A program made the position numbers and the translations under genes. Below are positions 59,115-64,000 of a DNA stretch of 64,000 bases, in pieces. The notes beneath the pieces are model-generated. The model was not told the DNA's origin. It made no database searches and saw only the letters and a list, made by a program, of their open reading frames with translations. The stretch is taken from the NCBI GenBank assembly GCA_016703325.1, contig JADJCH010000002.1, positions 192,980-256,979 on the forward strand, in the 5' to 3' direction. The stretch is from Burkholderiales bacterium (GTDB taxonomy: Bacteria; Pseudomonadota; Gammaproteobacteria; Burkholderiales; Burkholderiaceae_C). Position 1 is the stretch's first letter, and each line of letters starts with the position of its first letter.

Positions 59115-60209
59115 TCAACGCTGCCGGCGCAGCAGGGCCTGTTCGTACAGCTCGATGTAGGCCTGGGCCACCCGCTGTTCGCTGTGTTCCTCGTTGAGGC
59201 AGCGTTCTCCTGATTCGACCAGCCGCTGCCGCTCCGTCGCCGGGGCCTGCAGCAGCGACAGGATGCCCGCCGCCAGGGCGGTGGGGTCGCGCAGCGGCAC
59301 CAGGCGGCCGTTGTCGCCGTCGCGCACCAGTTCGCTGGCCCCTTCGTTGCGGGTGCTCAGCACAGGGATGCGATAGCGCCAGGCCTCCAGGATGACGTTG
59401 CCCAGGGGCTCCTGGCGGGAGGGGCAGACAAAGATCTCGCCCAACCCGTACCACAGCGCCAGGTCGTTCTGCCAGCCGACCAGGTGGGTGCGGGCAGCGA
59501 TGTTCAGTGCGGCTACCCGCTCGGCCAGGGCCTGGCTGTGACCGCCGCTGCCGGCCAGCACCAGGTGCAGCGGCCGCCCCTCGGCATCGTGGGGGGGCAG
59601 CTGAGCCCAGGCGTCGAGCAGGTCGTCGAAGCCCTTCTTCTCGATCAGCCGCCCCATGGCCAGCACCACCCGCGCGGGGGCTGCGAGGCCGAGCCGCTGG
59701 CGCAGCGCAGCCACTTCGGCCGCATCGGCCACCCGCCCGGGCGGAACGAAGTTGCCGATGTAGTGGACCCGGTCGGCCGGCAGGCCCTCACGGCGCAGGT
59801 AGTCGACGATGGCGTGGGTGTTGCCCACCCACTCGTGGGCGTGGCGGTAGTAGTGGTCCAGCCCGTAGAACCCGCCCAGACGGGCGATGTGGACGCTGCC
59901 GCTGTTGCCGGGCAGCCGGGTCAGGCGGGAGGCGCGGCCCATGTAGGTCTGCACGATGTCGGGCCTGCGCTGCGAGATCAGGCGGCGCAGCTGCCAGGCC
60001 GACCACAGGTCGTACTTCGACCGCATGCCGACATGGACCTGCTCGACCGCGGGGGACAGGGCACCCGCCGCCGGGCTGTCCTGGCGGATCACCGCCACCG
60101 CGGGATGCCCGCGGGCCACCAGGGCCTCCACCAGGCGAATGAAAAAACGTTCGGCACCGCCGAGGCGGCGGCTGCCGATGATGTGCAGGCTGGAGATGGG
60201 GCGCGACAT
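59115..60209 (-). CDS. Glycosyltransferase family 4 (GT-B) protein
   Basis: This 364-residue GT-B retaining glycosyltransferase has an N-terminal Rossmann domain (LHIIGSRRLGGAERFFIRL) and a C-terminal nucleotide-sugar-binding domain with VVLAMGRLIEKKGFDDLLDAW near residue 185 and the ExxxxxxxE motif in EPLGNVILEAWRYRIPV near 280. Such enzymes build lipopolysaccharide core or exopolysaccharide. It stands alone here, divergent from urtA, and shares that intergenic region. Confidence 0.9.
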   Translation of the reverse strand: MSRPISSLHIIGSRRLGGAERFFIRLVEALVARGHPAVAVIRQDSPAAGALSPAVEQVHVGMRSKYDLWSAWQLRRLISQRRPDIVQTYMGRASRLTRLPGNSGSVHIARLGGFYGLDHYYRHAHEWVGNTHAIVDYLRREGLPADRVHYIGNFVPPGRVADAAEVAALRQRLGLAAPARVVLAMGRLIEKKGFDDLLDAWAQLPPHDAEGRPLHLVLAGSGGHSQALAERVAALNIAARTHLVGWQNDLALWYGLGEIFVCPSRQEPLGNVILEAWRYRIPVLSTRNEGASELVRDGDNGRLVPLRDPTALAAGILSLLQAPATERQRLVESGERCLNEEHSEQRVAQAYIELYEQALLRRQR

Positions 60210-60249
60210 GGTGAAGACGATGACAATCCCGTGACTTTACAGACTGAAA

Positions 60250-60268
60250 CCTTCACGTGGGCTGAAGG
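60250..60268. promoter_or_regulatory. Inverted repeat upstream of urtA, candidate operator
   Basis: CCTTCA (60250-60255) and TGAAGG (60263-60268) form a perfect 6-bp inverted repeat with a 7-nt spacer in the divergent gap between the glycosyltransferase and urtA. A second palindrome, GGCCGG-AG-CCGGCC, lies at 60272-60285. Either could bind the LuxR-type response regulator encoded nearby, which is inference only. Confidence 0.3.
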
Positions 60269-60405
60269 GAAGGCCGGAGCCGGCCTACGCCACTCGGCGT
60301 ATAGGCGCTTCGGGGCGGCGCTTCGACACTGGCGTCCATGCCGCGGCGGAATCAACCGATCCCCACGCTGGCGGCAACCGGTCACCCACACAGGAGCCCT
60401 CCCCC

Positions 60406-61683
60406 ATGCAAAGCACCCGTCGTTCCTTCGCTGCCAAACTGAGCGCTGTCGCCGTGGGCGCAGCCGTTGCCACGCTGCCGCTGTTCGCCCAGGCCGCCGA
60501 CACCATCAAGGTCGGCATCCTGCACTCGCTGTCGGGCACGATGGCCATCTCCGAGACGGTGCTCAAGGACGTCGCGCTGATGACCATCGACGAGATCAAC
60601 GCCAAGGGCGGCGTGATGGGCAAGAAGCTGGAACCGGTGGTGGTGGACCCCGCTTCCAACTGGCCGCTGTTTGCCGAAAAGGCCAAGCAGCTGATCGACC
60701 AGGACAAGGTGGCCGCCGTGTTCGGCTGCTGGACCTCGGTGAGCCGCAAGTCGGTGCTGCCGGTGTTCGAAGAGAAGAACTCGCTGCTGTTCTACCCGGT
60801 GCAGTACGAGGGTGAAGAGCTGTCCAAGAACGTGTTCTACACCGGTGCCGCGCCCAACCAGCAGGCCATTCCCGCGGTGGAATACCTGATGAGCAAGGAC
60901 GGCGGCTCGGCCAAGCGTTTCGTGCTGCTGGGCACCGACTACGTCTACCCGCGCACCACCAACAAGATCCTGCGCGCCTTCCTGAAGGCCAAGGGCGTGG
61001 CCGACGCGGACATCATGGAGGACTACACCCCCTTCGGCCACTCGGACTACCAGTCCATCATCGCCAAGATCAAGAAGTTCGCCTCCGAGGGCAAGAAGAC
61101 CGCGGTGGTCTCCACCATCAACGGCGACTCCAACGTGCCCTTCTACAAGGAACTGGGCAACCAGGGCCTGAAGGCGACCGACGTGCCGGTGGTGGCCTTC
61201 TCGGTGGGTGAAGAGGAACTGCGCGGCGTGGACACCAAGCCGCTGGTGGGCCACCTGGCTGCCTGGAACTACTTCATGAGCATCAAGAGCCCGGCCAACA
61301 CCGAGTTCGTCAAGAAGTGGAGCGACTACGCCAAGGCCCGGGGCATCGCCGGCCACAAGGACCGTCCGCTGACCAATGACCCGATGGAGGCCACCTACAT
61401 CGGCATGCACATGTGGGCCAAGGCGGTCGAGAAGGCCAAGTCCACCGACACCGACAAGGTCATCGCGGCCATGGCCGGCCAGACCATGCCGGCCCCGGGC
61501 GGCTTCACCTCCACGATGGACAAGGAAAACCACCACCTGCACAAGCCGGTGTTCATCGGCGAGATCAAGGCCGACGGCCAGTTCAACGTGGTGTGGAAGA
61601 CCAAGGGCCCGGTCGTGGCCGACCCCTGGAGCGACTACATCGCCGAGAACAAGGGCAAGAAGAACGTTCCCGCGAAGAAGTGA
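60406..61683 (+). CDS. urtA: Urea ABC transporter substrate-binding protein UrtA
   Basis: UrtA is the periplasmic binding protein of the high-affinity urea transporter. The 425-residue product has a signal peptide with a twin-Arg-like start (STRRSFAAKLSAV) ending LFAQAADT, then the typical mature start IKVGILHSLSGTMAISETVL. GCWTSVSRKSVLPVFEE and FYTGAAPNQQAIPAVEYL are conserved UrtA segments. The ATG has AGGAG 9 nt upstream. It is followed by a 145-bp gap with hairpins and then urtB, which fits higher expression of the binding protein than of the permeases. Urea taken up would feed the urease encoded 10 kb away. Confidence 0.96.
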   Translation: MQSTRRSFAAKLSAVAVGAAVATLPLFAQAADTIKVGILHSLSGTMAISETVLKDVALMTIDEINAKGGVMGKKLEPVVVDPASNWPLFAEKAKQLIDQDKVAAVFGCWTSVSRKSVLPVFEEKNSLLFYPVQYEGEELSKNVFYTGAAPNQQAIPAVEYLMSKDGGSAKRFVLLGTDYVYPRTTNKILRAFLKAKGVADADIMEDYTPFGHSDYQSIIAKIKKFASEGKKTAVVSTINGDSNVPFYKELGNQGLKATDVPVVAFSVGEEELRGVDTKPLVGHLAAWNYFMSIKSPANTEFVKKWSDYAKARGIAGHKDRPLTNDPMEATYIGMHMWAKAVEKAKSTDTDKVIAAMAGQTMPAPGGFTSTMDKENHHLHKPVFIGEIKADGQFNVVWKTKGPVVADPWSDYIAENKGKKNVPAKK

Positions 61684-61703
61684 CCCCCCCCGTTGCGGCT
61701 GAC

Positions 61704-61760
61704 GCCGCTCCCCCCTCAAGGGGGGCGACCCCGGTGGACCGGCAAAGCCGGATCCACGGC
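61704..61760. repeat. Intergenic hairpin repeat between urtA and urtB
   Basis: CCCCCC-TCAA-GGGGGG (61710-61725) is followed by a second stem of GTGGACCGGC (61734-61743) with GCCGG-A-TCCAC (61747-61757), with loop AAA and one bulged A. The composite resembles repeats seen between genes in Burkholderiales. It may stabilise the upstream urtA mRNA. Confidence 0.6.
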
Positions 61761-61773
61761 GTCCGCTGGAAGG

Positions 61774-61801
61774 CGCGGGCGGCATTGCCGGCCCGCGTTT
61801 T
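61774..61801 (+). terminator. Attenuator-type intrinsic terminator between urtA and urtB
   Basis: CGCGGGC-GGC (61774-61783) pairs with GCC-G-GCCCGCG (61787-61797), a 10-bp stem with one bulge and an ATT loop, followed directly by TTTT. It should stop a fraction of transcripts after urtA and allow read-through into urtBC. Confidence 0.65.
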
Positions 61802-61828
61802 CGTGCTTTGGAACATGGTGCAGCCGCG

Positions 61829-63418
61829 ATGCGACGCATATTCCTGATTCTTTCGATGGCCTTGGCTGCATTCGCGGCGCCCTGGGCCCAGGCCCTGACA
61901 CCCGAGGAGGCGACGGCCATCGCCGTGGGTGAGACTGACGACCGCATCGCGGCGCTGAACCAGGCCGCTGCGCAGGCCGATCCGGCCCTGGCGGTGCTGC
62001 TGCAGGCGCTGCTGGACGATGCCGTCAAGGTGGTGGGCGGCAAGGCCTTTGTCACACGGGACGGCAAGACGCTGCTGGCCGGCAGCAGCACCGAGGCGGC
62101 CGTGCCGGCCGATGCCGAGGACGTGGTCAACAACAACCGCATGCGCGGCGCGCTGGAAGCGGCGCTGGGCACGCTCAAGCTCGTGTCGCCGGATGTGGTG
62201 GTGCGCCGCGCGGCGCTGGCCGAGCTGAGCAAGCAGGCGCTGGAAGAAGCCCAGCTGCCGATGATCGAGAAGGCCGTGGCGGCCGAAACCGATGCCGCGC
62301 TGAAGGCGCAGCTGGAGCGCATGCGCGCCACCATCCTCGTCAGCGCGAACGACCGGGCCAAGCGCCTGGCCGCCGCGCAGGCCCTGGCCGCCAGCGGCGA
62401 GAGCAGCGTCAAGAGCCTGCTGCAGGAGCGCCTGGCCCCCGCTGCCGAGACCGACCCCGAGGTGCGCGCCGCGCTGACCGCGGCCCTCTCGGCCGTCGAA
62501 GGCCGGCTCGCCTGGGGCGAGCGCCTGGGCGTGCTCTTCACCGGCGTGAGCCTGGGCAGCATCCTGCTGCTGGCCGCACTCGGCCTGGCCATCACCTACG
62601 GCCTGATGGGCGTGATCAACATGGCCCACGGCGAGCTGATGATGATCGGCGCCTACGCCACCTACGTGGTGCAGAACCTGTTCCGCCAGCACCTGCCGGG
62701 CGCCTTCGACGGGTACCTGCTGGCCGCCGTGCCGATGGCCTTCCTGAGCGCGGCGCTGGTGGGTGCGGCGCTGGAGCGCAGCGTGATCCGCTGGCTCTAC
62801 GGGCGTCCGCTGGAGACGCTGCTGGCCACCTGGGGCATCAGCCTGGTGCTGATGCAGGGTGTGCGCAGCCTGTTCGGCGCGCAGAACGTGGCGGTGGAGA
62901 ACCCCAGCTGGCTCTCCGGCGGCGTGGCGGTGTTCAGCAACCTGACGCTGCCCTACAACCGCCTGGCCATCCTGGTGTTTGCTGCGGTGGTGCTGGCCGG
63001 CGTGGCGCTGTTGATCGCCCGCACCCGGCTGGGCCTGTTCGTGCGCGGCGTGACGCAGAACCGCCGCATGGCCGCCTGCATGGGTGTCAACACCGCCCGG
63101 GTGGACACCTACGCCTTCAGCCTGGGCGCGGGCATCGCCGGCCTGGCGGGCTGCGCGCTCAGCCAGGTGGGCAACGTCGGCCCGGACCTGGGGCAGAGCT
63201 ACATCGTCGACAGCTTCATGGTGGTGGTGCTGGGCGGCGTCGGCCAACTGGCGGGCACGGTGTATGCCGCGCTGGGCCTGGGGCTGATCAACAAGTTCCT
63301 GGAGGGCTACGCCGGTGCGGTGCTGGCCAAGATCATGGTGCTGGTGTTCATCGTCATCTTCATCCAGAAGCGTCCGCAAGGCATGTTCGCGATGAAAGGA
63401 AGGAGTGCCGAAGCATGA
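61829..63418 (+). CDS. urtB: Urea ABC transporter permease UrtB
   Basis: This is a 529-residue LivH-type permease. The ATG at 61829 gives a signal-like start (MRRIFLILSMALAAFAAPWAQA), then an Ala-rich region of about 190 residues that is usual for UrtB, then the membrane domain (LAITYGLMGVINMAHGELMMI near residue 255) ending in RPQGMFAMKG. A TTG at 61808 would add seven residues. UrtB forms the membrane pore with UrtC. Its stop overlaps the urtC start by 4 nt. Confidence 0.95.
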   Translation: MRRIFLILSMALAAFAAPWAQALTPEEATAIAVGETDDRIAALNQAAAQADPALAVLLQALLDDAVKVVGGKAFVTRDGKTLLAGSSTEAAVPADAEDVVNNNRMRGALEAALGTLKLVSPDVVVRRAALAELSKQALEEAQLPMIEKAVAAETDAALKAQLERMRATILVSANDRAKRLAAAQALAASGESSVKSLLQERLAPAAETDPEVRAALTAALSAVEGRLAWGERLGVLFTGVSLGSILLLAALGLAITYGLMGVINMAHGELMMIGAYATYVVQNLFRQHLPGAFDGYLLAAVPMAFLSAALVGAALERSVIRWLYGRPLETLLATWGISLVLMQGVRSLFGAQNVAVENPSWLSGGVAVFSNLTLPYNRLAILVFAAVVLAGVALLIARTRLGLFVRGVTQNRRMAACMGVNTARVDTYAFSLGAGIAGLAGCALSQVGNVGPDLGQSYIVDSFMVVVLGGVGQLAGTVYAALGLGLINKFLEGYAGAVLAKIMVLVFIVIFIQKRPQGMFAMKGRSAEA

Positions 63419-64000
63419 GCGCCGTCTTGAACTCCTCTTCCGACTTCTCGATGCAGCCGCGCCGCGGCCTGCTGCTGGGCATCCGCGGCTGGACCGGCGT
63501 GGTGGCCGCACTGATCACCGTGGCGGTGCTGGTGCCGGTGCTCAACCTGCTGGTGCCCGCGGGCTCCGCGCTGCACCTGGGCGACTACTACGTCGCGCTG
63601 GTCGGCAAGATCATGTGCTACGCCATCTGCGCGCTGGCGATGGACCTGATCTGGGGCTACACCGGCATCCTCAGCCTGGGCCACGGCCTGTTCTTCGCGC
63701 TGGGCGGCTACGGCATGGGCATGTACCTGATGCGCCAGATCGGCAGCGACGGCCAGTACCGCTCGGAGCTGCCGGACTTCATGGTCTTCCTGAACTGGAA
63801 GGAACTGCCCTGGACCTGGGCGCTGTCCGACAGCTTCATCGCCCAGATGCTGCTGGTGATCCTGGTGCCTGGCCTGCTGGCCTTCGTGTTCGGCTGGTTC
63901 GCCTTCCGCTCGCGCATCAAGGGGGTGTACTTCTCCATCATCACCCAGGCGCTGACCTATGCAGCGATGCTGCTGTTCTTCCGCAACGAGACCGGCTTCG
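63415..64000 (+). CDS. urtC: Urea ABC transporter permease UrtC, 3' end outside the window
   Basis: The ATG at 63415 overlaps the urtB stop (ATGA). About 195 residues are visible: a cytoplasmic start (MSAVLNSSSDFSMQPRRG), then LivM-type membrane segments with LIWGYTGILSLGHGLFFALGG near residue 80 and FRSRIKGVYFSIITQALTYA near 165. The frame is open at the window end, so the gene continues beyond 64000, presumably followed by the ATPase genes urtD and urtE. Confidence 0.94.
   Translation, partial: MSAVLNSSSDFSMQPRRGLLLGIRGWTGVVAALITVAVLVPVLNLLVPAGSALHLGDYYVALVGKIMCYAICALAMDLIWGYTGILSLGHGLFFALGGYGMGMYLMRQIGSDGQYRSELPDFMVFLNWKELPWTWALSDSFIAQMLLVILVPGLLAFVFGWFAFRSRIKGVYFSIITQALTYAAMLLFFRNETGF

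Overview
The window is high-GC DNA (by eye close to 70% G+C) with tightly packed, often overlapping genes. The gene content points to a betaproteobacterium of the order Burkholderiales, probably near Rubrivivax, Leptothrix or Sphaerotilus. Pointers are a DUF4148 protein, acnA-fumC, NorEF-like oxidase subunits, a urea ABC transporter of the UrtABC type, urease, and an intergenic repeat after urtA that looks like those common in this order. This placement is inference. No rRNA, tRNA, CRISPR array, prophage or complete insertion sequence was seen.

Layout. 1-5.5 kb: end of an unrecognised gene, a VapBC-type toxin-antitoxin pair, yajQ, murB, rlpA and an Old Yellow Enzyme. 5.8-8.8 kb: a beta-helix lipoprotein whose 3' end runs into a 64-nt nearly pure G tract, then exonuclease III. 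9.1-13.6 kb: a small hypothetical gene and an acnA-fumC operon. 13.8-22.5 kb: a giant cyclic beta-1,2-glucan synthase with a small membrane protein in front. 22.9-27.1 kb: a stress-like accessory group (MbcA/ParS-like protein, PRC-barrel protein, two Crp/Fnr regulators, a fatty acid hydroxylase-like protein, a DUF4148 protein). 27.2-33 kb: a frameshifted RNB exoribonuclease, an MgtA-type P-type ATPase with a possible leader ORF, and a CPA1-type antiporter. 33.5-39.7 kb: a formaldehyde-activating-enzyme homologue with an unusual N-terminus, an MFS-acyltransferase fusion, PhoX, ParA and a ParE-type toxin-antitoxin pair. 39.8-50.1 kb: an MFS transporter and the urease genes ureA-B-C and ureE-F, with a five-gene envelope cluster between ureC and ureE. 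50.2-52.9 kb: an outer-membrane barrel candidate and a lipoprotein. 53.2-57.9 kb: a transporter-histidine kinase-receiver fusion and a LuxR-type response regulator. 58.1-60.2 kb: NorE- and NorF-like proteins and a glycosyltransferase. 60.4-64 kb: urtA, urtB and the start of urtC.

A nitrogen theme runs through the right half: a candidate sensor of urea or a related solute (NCS1 transporter-kinase fusion plus response regulator), urea uptake (UrtABC) and urea hydrolysis (UreABC with UreE and UreF). UreD and UreG are not in the window.

The least explained element is the block at 42.6-47.4 kb. It encodes three LPP20-like lipoproteins, one CsgG/FlgT-like lipoprotein and one secreted protein, set inside the urease locus. 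Four genes in the window are each broken by a single extra base, in most cases inside a run of G or C. Together with the poly-G tract this suggests residual sequencing or assembly error rather than four true pseudogenes.
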